A stretch of 6,135 nt of DNA from CAZUZD01 sp964624465 (GCA_964624465.1 CAZUZD010000355.1:1-6135), one strand, 5' to 3'. Shown: positions 1 to 5,885, counted from the stretch's first letter. Made by a program: numbers and translations. The notes: generated from the sequence alone by a model not told the origin.

Positions 1-270
1 ACGATCACCCTGGCCCTCGACGACGGCTGCCGCCTCCAGTGCCGGCTCTCGATCGAGACCCGCACCAACGCCGTCCAGGTCCGCACCGGCGACTTCCCCG
101 ACGAGCAGCTCAGCGTCTACTTCACCATCCGCCAGTACTGGGGCGGCGGCCCCGAGCGGAGCTTCGTCGACGCCTTCCGCCGCCAGCGCGCAATCGGCGA
201 GGAGCTGCTCGTCGAGCGGATCATCCCCCGCATCGTCCAGCCCCTGGCGCAGGCCATCGCCTCGAAGTGA
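1..270 (+). CDS. C-terminal end of an unrecognised protein (5' truncated by window edge)
   Basis: Reading frame 1 is open from the first base to a TGA at 268-270 and gives 89 residues with no start in view. The fragment begins TITLALDDGCRLQCRLSIET, contains a YFTIRQYWGGGPE stretch and ends in a basic-hydrophobic segment (ERIIPRIVQPLAQAIASK). The G/C-rich third codon positions and mixed composition look like real coding sequence. The overlapping frame starting at 39 yields an Arg/Pro/His-rich product typical of an out-of-frame GC-rich shadow. I do not recognise a family. The alternating polar/hydrophobic start suggests a beta-rich domain, and the end looks helical. It converges on the methyltransferase gene with only 32 bp between stop codons. 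Confidence 0.7.
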   Translation, partial: TITLALDDGCRLQCRLSIETRTNAVQVRTGDFPDEQLSVYFTIRQYWGGGPERSFVDAFRRQRAIGEELLVERIIPRIVQPLAQAIASK

Positions 271-282
271 AGTGAAGTGAAG
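264..282. repeat. GAAGT pentanucleotide microrepeat (3.8 copies) at a stop codon
   Basis: GAAGT occurs three times in tandem plus a final GAAG, starting inside the last codons of the upstream gene. Because the unit is five bases and each junction spells TGA (268, 273, 278), the repeat puts a stop codon in each of the three + frames. It lies in the 32-bp gap between two convergent genes. A 7-bp inverted repeat (CGGCCCG 287-293 with CGGGCCG 308-314) follows and could form a weak hairpin overlapping the stop codon of the - strand gene. Confidence 0.75.
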
Positions 283-302
283 CGGCCGGCCCGGGGCCTC
301 GG

Positions 303-1091
303 TCAGGCGGGCCGCCGCCCTCGCAGGTGCAGGAAATTGGCGACCGCCCGTGCGTTCTGCACGCGCGGGCACGCCTCGATCGCCGCGGCCGTCGGGCATG
401 GCTCGCCCACGTACTCCAGCCGGAAGCCGACCCCGATGAGCCGGTTCAGCCAGGTGCTCAGCGGCCGGTGGAAGTGCGGGATCCGGAACTTGCCCAGGTC
501 CCGCTTCACGTCCGCCGGCGCCGCCGAGAAGATCCACTCCTGCACGGCGCCCTGCCCCTCGCGGAAGTAGTCGCCCACCTCCACGGCATAGGTCCGGCCG
601 CTCGCGTCCCGCAGGGCCCGCCGGTGGGGCGTCTCGAAGCAGGGATGGCTGATCGAGAACTGCAGGAACCCGCCCGGCCGGAGCACGCGGTACGCCTCGG
701 ACAGCACCCGCTCGGTCTCCGGGATGTCCATGAAGCTCATGAACCCGGTCGCGAAGTCGAACGACCCGTCGGCGAACGGCAACGCCACCGCGCTGGCGAC
801 CTGGTACGCGATCGCCCGCGGCGCCTCGGCCTCGGCCCGCTCCGCATGCGCGATGAACCGCGGCGCGATATCGATGCCCGTCATCCGCGCCCCGCGATCG
901 GCCAGCAGCCGCGTGTTGTGGCCCTCGCCGCAGCCGATGTCGAGTCCCGTCAGCCCCGCCACCGCCGGCAGGGCCTCGAAGAACGCCGGCGTGTTCAGGT
1001 GGTCGCGGTACACGTCGTAGCCCGCCCGCGCCAGCGCGGTCCAGGCCTCCGCGTTCTCATCCCAGTAGCGCCCCGCCGCCTCGTGGTCCAT
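303..1091 (-). CDS. class I SAM-dependent methyltransferase (Methyltransf_11-like)
   Basis: This 262-residue protein is predicted to transfer a methyl group from S-adenosylmethionine to an unidentified substrate, probably in the cytoplasm, as no signal peptide is seen. Motif I is LDIGCGEG at residues 50-57, and the acidic ribose-binding position follows in GIDIAP (D74). LPFADGSFDFATGFMSFMDI (104-123) is the motif II region, followed by the post-motif segment VLRPGGFLQFSISHPCF (136-152). The C-terminal third (HFHRPLSTWLNRLIGVGF) resembles the substrate-side region of generic Methyltransf_11 proteins. The frame stays open upstream to 1472, but the ATG at 1091 is preferred. The protein homology begins here (MDHEAAGRYWDENAEAW), GGGAGA lies 8 bases upstream, and longer versions add only Arg/Gly/Pro-rich shadow sequence. 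It is divergent from the TPR-sulfotransferase gene. Its substrate cannot be deduced. Confidence 0.9.
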   Translation of the reverse strand: MDHEAAGRYWDENAEAWTALARAGYDVYRDHLNTPAFFEALPAVAGLTGLDIGCGEGHNTRLLADRGARMTGIDIAPRFIAHAERAEAEAPRAIAYQVASAVALPFADGSFDFATGFMSFMDIPETERVLSEAYRVLRPGGFLQFSISHPCFETPHRRALRDASGRTYAVEVGDYFREGQGAVQEWIFSAAPADVKRDLGKFRIPHFHRPLSTWLNRLIGVGFRLEYVGEPCPTAAAIEACPRVQNARAVANFLHLRGRRPA

Positions 1092-1383
1092 CCGTCCGGT
1101 CTCCCGCCGTGGCCGTCCGACCCGCTCGCCAGGGTCCACCCCCGGCCGGGCACACCCGCCGCGACCGGCGACCCAGGGTACCGCAGGCCCTGCGATCCGT
1201 CTGCGGCCATGGTTCCGGGGCCTCGGAGGAGGCGGCCGCGCCGCCGGGCCGCGATAATGGATCGCCGCATGCAGACCGGCGACCCGACCCGCCCGCCTTC
1301 GCTGCGGAACCGGTCGGACGCCTGGATGCACCCTGACGCCGGACCGACCGGCCCGCGAACCCCTGAAGGACGTGCCCCCCCCG
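1092..1383. other. divergent intergenic region between methyltransferase and TPR-sulfotransferase genes
   Basis: These 292 bases should hold promoters for both divergent genes. The only suggestive element I see is GATAAT at 1253-1258 on the + strand, five of six matches to a sigma70-type -10 box, but no -35 element lies at the right distance. On the - strand, the methyltransferase ribosome-binding site (GGGAGA in reverse complement) falls at the 5' edge near 1100. Open frames across the region on both strands look like compositional shadows. No RNA gene or repeat is apparent. Confidence 0.4.
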
Positions 1384-3246
1384 ATGCCCGCCGACCTGGC
1401 CGACGCCCGGGCGCACCACCGGCGCGGCGATCTCGAAGCCGCCGAACGGCTGTACCGCCACGCCATGGCCACCGAGCCCGACCGCGCCGAGGCGCTGCAC
1501 GGGCTCGGCCTCGTCCTGCTCCAGCGCGGTGACCTCGCCGGCGCGACGGAATCGCTCGGCCGGGCGGTTTCCCTCCAGCCCGAGGCACCCGATTGCCACG
1601 CCGACCTGGCCGAGGCCCTCCGCCAGCTCGGCCAGGCCGGGGCCGCCCTCGATCACCTGCGCACCGCCGTCGGCCTTGCCCCCGACCGCCCCGACCTGCG
1701 GGTGAACCTGGGCGCCTTGCTCGTGGACCTGGGCGCGCTCGACGCGGCCATCGCCGCCTTCCAGGCCGCGCTGGCGCTGCGGCCCGACCTCGTCGCCGCC
1801 CACAACAACCTGGCCAACGCGCTGCGGCTCCGCGGCGACCTGGCCGGGGCGCTGGTGCACTTCGAGGCCGCCGTGGCCCTGGACCCCGGCTCGTTCGAGG
1901 CGCACGCGAACCTCGGCACCCTGCACCTGCGCCGCGGCGATGCGGAGGCCGCCCTGCCCCACTGGGTCCAGGCCGTCCACCTCCGCCCCGACGCCCTCGC
2001 CGCCCGGCTCCAGCTCGGCAACACGCTCCTGAGCCGTGGCGACCTCGACGCCGCCGAGGTCCACCTGCGCGCCGCCGTGGCCCTGCGGCCCGACCAGGCC
2101 ACGGCCCACGCGAGCCTCGCCGCCCTGCTGGAGCAGCGGGGCGACCCCGACGCCGCGCTCGAGTCGCTCCGCGAGGCCCTCCGCCGCGAACCCCGCCACC
2201 CCGGCGCCCTGGCCCGGCTCGCCACCCGCCTGCGCGCCCGACTGGGCGCCGCCGAGCGCGCCACGATCGAGGCCCTGATCGCCGATCCCGCCCTGCCCTC
2301 CGAGGCCCGCACGCCGCTGCTCTTCGGCCTGGCGCAGGTGCACGACGCCCTCGGCGAGTTCCCCCGCGCCGCCAGGCTCGCCGCCGAGGCGAACACGCGC
2401 CAGGCCGCCGAGATCGCCGCCCGCGGCCAGCGCTACGACCCCGACGCCTATCGCGGCTTCGTCGACCAGATCGTGGCGACCTTCGGGCCCGCGTTCTTCG
2501 AGCGCGTGCGCGGCTGGGGCCTCGACTCGGAACGGCCCGTGTTCGTCGTGGGCCTGCCGCGCTCGGGCACGACCCTGGTCGAGCAGATCCTCGCCAGCCA
2601 CCCGCGCGGCTTCGGCGCCGGCGAGCTGCGGCTGGCGCGCCAGACCTTCGCCGCGATCCCCGGCCCGCCCGGCACGATCGCCGAGTGCCTCGACCGCCTG
2701 ACCCGCGATGACGTGCGCCAGCTCGCCGGCCGGCACCTGGAGGCGCTCACGCGCCTGGCCCCCGGCGCCGATCGGATCGTCGACAAGATGCCCGAGAATT
2801 ACGTGTTCCTGGGCTTCCTGGCCGCGCTGTTCCCGCGCGCCCGGTTCGTCGTCTGCCGCCGCGACGTGCGGGATGTCGCCCTGTCGTGCTGGTTCACGCA
2901 CTTCGGCCAGGTGCGCTGGGCCAGCGACCCGGCGCACATCGTCGCCCGGGTCACCGCCTTCTCCAGGCTCATGGACCACTGGCGCCGGACGCTCCCCGTG
3001 CCGCTGCACGAGGTCGACTACGAGGCCCTGGTCGCCGACCCCGAGCCCCACGCCCGCGCCCTGATCGCCGCCGGCGGCCTGGACTGGGACCCCGCCTGCC
3101 TCGACTTCCACCGCGGCGCCCGCCCCGTGCAGACCGTCAGCGTCGCCCAGGTCCGCCGCCCCATCTACCGCACCTCCGTCGGCCGCTGGGCCCCCTACCG
3201 CACCCTCATCCCCGACCTCTTCGCCGGCCTCCCCCCCGGGGCCTGA
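1384..3246 (+). CDS. TPR-repeat protein with C-terminal sulfotransferase domain
   Basis: This 620-residue two-part protein is predicted to move sulfate from PAPS to an unknown acceptor, with the TPR part binding a partner or the acceptor. Residues 3-274 are eight gapless 34-residue TPR units; most show the pattern LG..L...GD...A...F..A..L.P. After a helical linker, the Sulfotransfer_3-type domain begins near residue 380. The 5'-phosphosulfate loop is GLPRSGTT (390-397), DKMPENY is at 467-473, and the 3'-phosphate site is CRRDVRDVALS (491-501, with R493 and S501 the likely ligands). The end of the protein (RRPIYRTSVGRWAPY) is typical of this family. No signal peptide or TM segment is seen. A GTG at 1372 is an alternative start, but its AAGGA is only one base away; the same AAGGA is 13 bases from the ATG at 1384, which I chose. 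The sulfated substrate is unknown. Confidence 0.92.
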   Translation: MPADLADARAHHRRGDLEAAERLYRHAMATEPDRAEALHGLGLVLLQRGDLAGATESLGRAVSLQPEAPDCHADLAEALRQLGQAGAALDHLRTAVGLAPDRPDLRVNLGALLVDLGALDAAIAAFQAALALRPDLVAAHNNLANALRLRGDLAGALVHFEAAVALDPGSFEAHANLGTLHLRRGDAEAALPHWVQAVHLRPDALAARLQLGNTLLSRGDLDAAEVHLRAAVALRPDQATAHASLAALLEQRGDPDAALESLREALRREPRHPGALARLATRLRARLGAAERATIEALIADPALPSEARTPLLFGLAQVHDALGEFPRAARLAAEANTRQAAEIAARGQRYDPDAYRGFVDQIVATFGPAFFERVRGWGLDSERPVFVVGLPRSGTTLVEQILASHPRGFGAGELRLARQTFAAIPGPPGTIAECLDRLTRDDVRQLAGRHLEALTRLAPGADRIVDKMPENYVFLGFLAALFPRARFVVCRRDVRDVALSCWFTHFGQVRWASDPAHIVARVTAFSRLMDHWRRTLPVPLHEVDYEALVADPEPHARALIAAGGLDWDPACLDFHRGARPVQTVSVAQVRRPIYRTSVGRWAPYRTLIPDLFAGLPPGA

Positions 3247-3318
3247 GTTCCCTCCCGCGCGGTCGCCCGCGGCGGTCGCTCGAACCGCGTCGCGTGCGGG
3301 CATTTCCCGGCATTTCTC

Positions 3319-3363
3319 CAGCTGGGTAGCCCGGACGACCAAGTCGTCCGGGCTACCCAGCTG
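3319..3363. repeat. perfect 21-bp-arm palindrome (REP-like; possible bidirectional terminator)
   Basis: The arms at 3319-3339 and 3343-3363 are exact reverse complements, separated only by CAA. The left arm begins CAGCTGGGTAGCCCGG and ends GGACGAC. There is no T tract on either side, so it is not a canonical intrinsic terminator. Its position between two convergent genes fits a transcription or mRNA-end barrier. The GTAG near the outer end of each arm resembles the tetranucleotide that leads many bacterial REP elements, so it may be a dispersed repeat of this genome. That part is inference. Confidence 0.75.
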
Positions 3364-3420
3364 ATGGCGGTCCGAGGGGGGCATTCGGTCTGCCCGCGCT
3401 CGGAAGCTTGATCGTCCCAG

Positions 3421-3439
3421 GGGTCTCCTGCCGAGACCC
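3421..3439. other. short hairpin with REP-like sequence
   Basis: GGGTCTC (3421-3427) and GAGACCC (3433-3439) pair perfectly around a five-base loop. The right side reads CGAGACCCGGGC, one base short of the CGAGAACCCGGGC found in every unit of the REP array near the window end. It may be a decayed REP copy or a chance GC-rich hairpin. It lies in the convergent gap between the sulfotransferase and Ntn-hydrolase genes. Confidence 0.35.
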
Positions 3440-3454
3440 GGGCGGTGCCAGCAC

Positions 3455-3486
3455 GAGCCGTCCGGTCGCAGCCAGCCGGACGGCTC
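3455..3486 (-). terminator. candidate terminator hairpin of the Ntn-hydrolase gene
   Basis: GAGCCGTCCGG (3455-3465) and CCGGACGGCTC (3476-3486) form a perfect 11-bp stem with a 10-base loop. It starts 16 bases past the TGA of the - strand hydrolase gene, where a terminator is expected. No T-rich tail follows on the - strand, so it would be a hairpin-only or 3'-end-protecting structure rather than a textbook rho-independent terminator. Confidence 0.5.
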
Positions 3487-3502
3487 AGCGAACGAGAGGG
3501 GA

Positions 3503-4576
3503 TCAGGGGGCCAGGAACTGGATGGGCTCGGCGGCCTGGAACCGGGTGGTGACGTTGCCGAGCACCTCGTCGTTGCCCTCGACCTTCAAGGCCCGCACGC
3601 CGGAGCCGGGGGCGAAGTCGAGCCTGGCGACGTCGACCCAGACGAGGTTCGGGCTCAGGGCCGACTCGAAGTAGTAGCGCCGGTTGGTCTGGTCGAGCAC
3701 CGAGCGCCAGTACGTCGGCGAGAGGTTCGGGTGCTCCTTGTCGGGCTCCTGCCAGGGCACCGAGACGTTGCGCATCACGCTGAAGACGCCGGCGACGGCG
3801 CGCCTCAGGTCGTCGGTCTGCGGCAGCTTGCCGAGGTAGTACGACGCCCGCACGAACCGGTCGTCGGACTGGTGCGAGCCCGGCAGCACCTTGTCGCCGT
3901 CGCGGTTGGCCCAGTAGGCGTTCAGGGCGAGCTGCTGGTCATAGGTGGGGCTGTTCGTCATCACCTGGAACTGCCGGCCGTGGTGGATCACCGGCTTGCC
4001 GTTGAGGTACTCGATGATCGCCGAGTCGCCGCCGGGGTCGGAAACCGCCAGGTGCACCGTGGCGGGCGCGGCCTTGCCGGGCCCGAAGGCGATCGGGACG
4101 ATGTGGATCGGGTCGGCCTCGAACGCCTTCACGACCTCCTCGACGGTGGCGAAGCTCGAGAGCACGTAGGCGGCCCAGGCGGCGAACGACACCCGCGGCT
4201 TGTCCCCCGTCGGCGCCGGCCCGAAGTCGGCCTCGGAAAGGTACAGCAGGTTGGCGGCCAGGCCCTTCTCGTTCAGGCCGTCGAAGACGCCGTCGATCGG
4301 CCCCGCCGGGTCGGTCGTGCCGGCCAGCATCACGCTGCCGTACTTGCCGGTCCACTTCAGCGTGTTGGTGCCGCCGGCGCCGTCGTAGGCGAACCCGCGC
4401 GGATACACGTAGTAATGCGTGTTGAACGCATACGGCCAGTCCATCGACCGCCCCGTGATCACCAGCCCCTTCGGCCCCAGCCACGTCACCCGCGAGCACG
4501 CCAGCGCCGCCGACGCCGCCACCAGCAGCACCGCGAGCCCCACCACCGCCGCCATCACCCCGCCGCGTCGTCGCAT
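3503..4576 (-). CDS. secreted linear amide C-N hydrolase (choloylglycine hydrolase / penicillin V acylase family, Ntn fold)
   Basis: This 357-residue enzyme is predicted to cleave a linear amide bond after export. The natural substrate is unknown; relatives act on conjugated bile acids, penicillin V or N-acyl homoserine lactones. Residues 1-26 are a signal peptide: RRR, a hydrophobic core (VMAAVVGLAVLLVAASA), then A-L-A. Cleavage would expose Cys27 as the N-terminal nucleophile. Spacing matches the family: R43 and D46 lie in GRSMDW, at +16 and +19 from the Cys, like Cys2/Arg18/Asp21 of bile salt hydrolase. Further candidates are N109 in GLAANLLYL, N208 in MTNSPTYDQQ, and R240 or R243 in DDRFVRASYY. 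Length is normal once the signal peptide is allowed for. The frame extends upstream to 4876, but the ATG at 4576 begins the signal peptide and has a strong GGAGGG site. It is convergent with the sulfotransferase gene. Confidence 0.93.
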   Translation of the reverse strand: MRRRGGVMAAVVGLAVLLVAASAALACSRVTWLGPKGLVITGRSMDWPYAFNTHYYVYPRGFAYDGAGGTNTLKWTGKYGSVMLAGTTDPAGPIDGVFDGLNEKGLAANLLYLSEADFGPAPTGDKPRVSFAAWAAYVLSSFATVEEVVKAFEADPIHIVPIAFGPGKAAPATVHLAVSDPGGDSAIIEYLNGKPVIHHGRQFQVMTNSPTYDQQLALNAYWANRDGDKVLPGSHQSDDRFVRASYYLGKLPQTDDLRRAVAGVFSVMRNVSVPWQEPDKEHPNLSPTYWRSVLDQTNRRYYFESALSPNLVWVDVARLDFAPGSGVRALKVEGNDEVLGNVTTRFQAAEPIQFLAP

Positions 4577-4583
4577 CGTCGTA

Positions 4584-4589
4584 CCCTCC
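4584..4589 (-). promoter_or_regulatory. Shine-Dalgarno site of the Ntn-hydrolase gene
   Basis: On the - strand this reads GGAGGG, seven bases upstream of the ATG at 4576. It is the best ribosome-binding site in the window and fixes the start of the hydrolase at the head of its signal peptide, rather than at upstream in-frame ATGs. Confidence 0.8.
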
Positions 4590-4745
4590 GAATCCTCGGC
4601 CGCGGGCCCGCCTTCGTCGGCGGCCGGCCCCGACCGTGTCGCACCCCGGGGCCTGGCGCCGCGCGACCAGCGGCGCAACGCTGGCTCACCCCCTGGCCCA
4701 CTGTAGCCGCCCCGCCCCGCGCCGCAACAGCCGCCCGCTCGCCAG

Positions 4746-4780
4746 CGGATTGCATCCGGTCCAGAGACTGCGACAATCCG
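4746..4780 (+). promoter_or_regulatory. weak promoter candidate with embedded inverted repeat
   Basis: TTGCAT (4750-4755) and GACAAT (4772-4777) are spaced by 16 bases and could be -35 and -10 boxes (3/6 and 4/6 matches). The pair is bracketed by the perfect inverted repeat CGGATTG (4746-4752) / CAATCCG (4774-4780), which could be an operator. This is the least GC-rich part of the divergent gap 4577-4874. A start site near 4785 would give the small membrane protein gene a leader of about 90 bases. The rest of this gap shows only GC-rich sequence without clear signals. Confidence 0.25.
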
Positions 4781-4874
4781 AAATTGCATGAGTCGGTTTC
4801 TCAACCAAGCGAGTGCGCCTGGAACCGATGATCCAGAGGCCGCCCGCGACTCCGCCAGGACGGACGCACATTCC

Positions 4875-5096
4875 ATGGGTCCCTACACCTCGATCGCCGT
4901 GCTCCTGGTCCTGGGCACCTGGAACGTCTGGTGCTCCCGCGCCCCGCGGCTCCAGGCCAACCCGGCCGTCGTGATGGCCACCCGCCACATCAGCCTGACC
5001 GCCGTCCGGAAGCTCCTGCTCACGACCGGCGTGCTGATGCTCCTGCTCGGCCTGTTCGGGCTCCTCATGGCCCTGAGCGGCTCGCAAGGATCCTGA
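4875..5096 (+). CDS. small two-TM membrane protein of unknown function
   Basis: This 73-residue hydrophobic protein has two predicted membrane helices, about residues 5-21 (TSIAVLLVLGTWNVWCS) and 47-67 (LLLTTGVLMLLLGLFGLLMAL). They are joined by a basic loop containing RAPRLQ, RH and RK. By the positive-inside rule, the loop should be cytoplasmic with both ends outside. The frame also opens at an ATG at 4788, adding 29 polar residues (MSRFLNQASAPGTDD...). I prefer 4875 because the hydrophobic protein begins there and a weak AGGA lies 14 bases upstream, while 4788 has no visible ribosome site. The choice is uncertain. The gene stands alone between the divergent hydrolase and the REP/RAYT module. 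I do not recognise the family. Confidence 0.6.
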   Translation: MGPYTSIAVLLVLGTWNVWCSRAPRLQANPAVVMATRHISLTAVRKLLLTTGVLMLLLGLFGLLMALSGSQGS

Positions 5097-5140
5097 TGGT
5101 GGCAGCCTGGAACAACAGATTCACGCGGATGAGCCAGAGC

Positions 5141-5174
5141 CTGGGTGCCCGGGTTCTCGGCTTCAAGAGCCCGG
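5141..5174 (+). repeat. REP unit 1, upstream of transposase
   Basis: The unit starts CTGGGTG. A stem of CCGGGTTCTCG (5149-5159) pairs with CAAGAGCCCGG (5164-5174) around the loop GCTT, with a T.G wobble at the sixth pair and a G.A-type defect near the loop. The GGTG lead (5144-5147) sits one base outside the stem. The sequence GGGTGCCCGGGTTCTCG is identical to the reverse complement of the downstream units. Confidence 0.8.
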
Positions 5175-5203
5175 ATTCGGATGCCGTTGTCAGCTCGATC
5201 ACC

Positions 5204-5237
5204 CTGGGTGCCCAGGTTCTCGGCTTCGAGAGCCCGG
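5204..5237 (+). repeat. REP unit 2, upstream of transposase
   Basis: This is a second copy, 63 bases after unit 1 and in the same orientation. The stem arms are 5212-5222 and 5227-5237 around GCTT. It differs from unit 1 by G to A at 5214, which breaks one pair, and by A to G at 5228, which restores pairing next to the loop. A perfect 12-bp palindrome, CGGTGGCCACCG (5243-5254), follows directly. Confidence 0.8.
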
Positions 5238-5257
5238 AACGACGGTGGCCACCGCTA

Positions 5258-5294
5258 CCCTTGTCTTCAGGACCTGGTGACCTAGGCTCCTGGA
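5258..5294 (+). repeat. decayed third REP unit abutting the transposase start
   Basis: CCCTTGTCTTCAGGACCTGG leading into TGACCTAGGCTCCTGG can be aligned with the end of the unit 1-2 spacer (CCGTTGTCAGCTCGATC...) plus the unit start CTGGGTGCCCAGGTTCTCGG, with small indels. It lies about 70 bases after unit 2, close to the expected period, and ends one base before the ATG of the transposase gene. The right half of the hairpin is lost. Confidence 0.4.
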
Positions 5295-5295
5295 T

Positions 5296-5865
5296 ATGCC
5301 CCACTCCCATCGGCTCCAGCGGCGCCGTCACTTCGATGAGCCCGGTCACGCCCACGAGCTGACCTTCTCGTGCGTGAACCGGTACCGGTTCCTCGCGGCC
5401 GAGCGGACCTGTGCCTGGCTCGCCCAGGCGATCGAGCAGGCGAGGACGAAGCACGACCTGGCGCTCTGGGCGTTCGTCTTCATGCCCGAGCATGTGCATC
5501 TGGTCCTCTGGCCACGACGACCCCAGACCGCCATCACCCCGATCGTGCAGTCGATCAAGCAGCCCGTGGCGCAACGGGCCGTGACGTTTCTGGAAAGACA
5601 CGCGCCCGAGTGGCTACCCCGCATCAGCCGGTCCGTGGGCGGTGTGCCGAGGCGTCACTTCTGGCTGCCGGGCGGCGGGTACGACCGGAACATCCACGAG
5701 CCGGCTACCTTGCTGACGATGCTCGACTACGTCCATCAGAATCCGGTCCGCCGCGGCCTGGTCGAGCGCGCGGCCGACTGGCGATGGTCGAGCGCCGGGT
5801 GGTATGAGGGCACCCCGACGGTCGACCTGATTCCCGACCCGATCCCGCCGGAATGGGTGACGTGA
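5296..5865 (+). CDS. REP-associated tyrosine transposase (RAYT; IS200-like Y1 HUH transposase)
   Basis: This 189-residue single-strand DNA transposase of the Y1_Tnp fold is predicted to cut and join REP hairpins through a tyrosine. The N-terminus has the family's basic start and first strand (GHAHELTFSCVNRYRFL, 17-33). The metal-binding HUH motif is H66-V67-H68 in FMPEHVHLVL. The segment HFWLPGGGYDRNI (121-133) precedes LDYVHQNPVRRGLV (143-156). Y145 aligns with the catalytic Tyr115 of the E. coli RAYT as I recall that sequence. DWRWSSAGWY (161-170) and the PDPIPPEW ending are typical of the subgroup I associate with planctomycetes. The length is normal, and HUH and Tyr residues are present, so the gene looks intact. 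The ATG at 5296 has no clear ribosome-binding site; a decayed REP occupies that position. Confidence 0.92.
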   Translation: MPHSHRLQRRRHFDEPGHAHELTFSCVNRYRFLAAERTCAWLAQAIEQARTKHDLALWAFVFMPEHVHLVLWPRRPQTAITPIVQSIKQPVAQRAVTFLERHAPEWLPRISRSVGGVPRRHFWLPGGGYDRNIHEPATLLTMLDYVHQNPVRRGLVERAADWRWSSAGWYEGTPTVDLIPDPIPPEWVT

Positions 5866-5885
5866 TGCAAATCAGGCGGGATCGG
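5839..5885 (+). terminator. inverted repeat spanning the transposase stop codon
   Basis: CCGATCCCGCC (5839-5849) and GGCGGGATCGG (5875-5885) are perfect 11-bp reverse complements separated by 25 bases that include the TGA at 5863-5865. In RNA they would form a stable stem around the stop codon. No T tract follows, so the terminator call is tentative. It could instead limit translation or mark the module boundary. Confidence 0.35.

Noticed and set aside
1092..1472. N-terminal extension of the methyltransferase frame
   Set aside because: The added 127 residues are Arg/Gly/Pro-rich and overlap the start of the divergent TPR gene. The ATG at 1091 has a good Shine-Dalgarno and begins the family-like sequence.
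327..1532. 401-codon open frame on the + strand across the methyltransferase gene
   Set aside because: The product is Arg/Pro/His-rich without motifs, and the - strand carries an intact SAM-binding methyltransferase.
1057..3384. 775-codon open frame on the - strand opposite the TPR-sulfotransferase gene
   Set aside because: It is Gly/Ala/Val/Gln-rich and has no recognisable domain. It is what the antisense of a GC-rich, Ala/Leu-rich TPR gene produces, and the + strand frame has clear TPR and PAPS motifs.
4656..4676. 7-bp GC hairpin (GCGCCGC/GCGGCGC) in the hydrolase leader
   Set aside because: It is short, purely G/C and expected by chance at this base composition. It has no clear position relative to the start or a promoter.
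3731..4831. 366-codon + strand frame opposite the Ntn-hydrolase gene
   Set aside because: It is a compositional shadow with no motifs; the - strand frame has a signal peptide and all expected catalytic positions.
4788..4874. 29-residue N-terminal extension of the small membrane protein
   Set aside because: No ribosome-binding site lies before the ATG at 4788, and the extension is polar and uncharacteristic ahead of a first TM helix. It remains possible and is noted as an alternative start.
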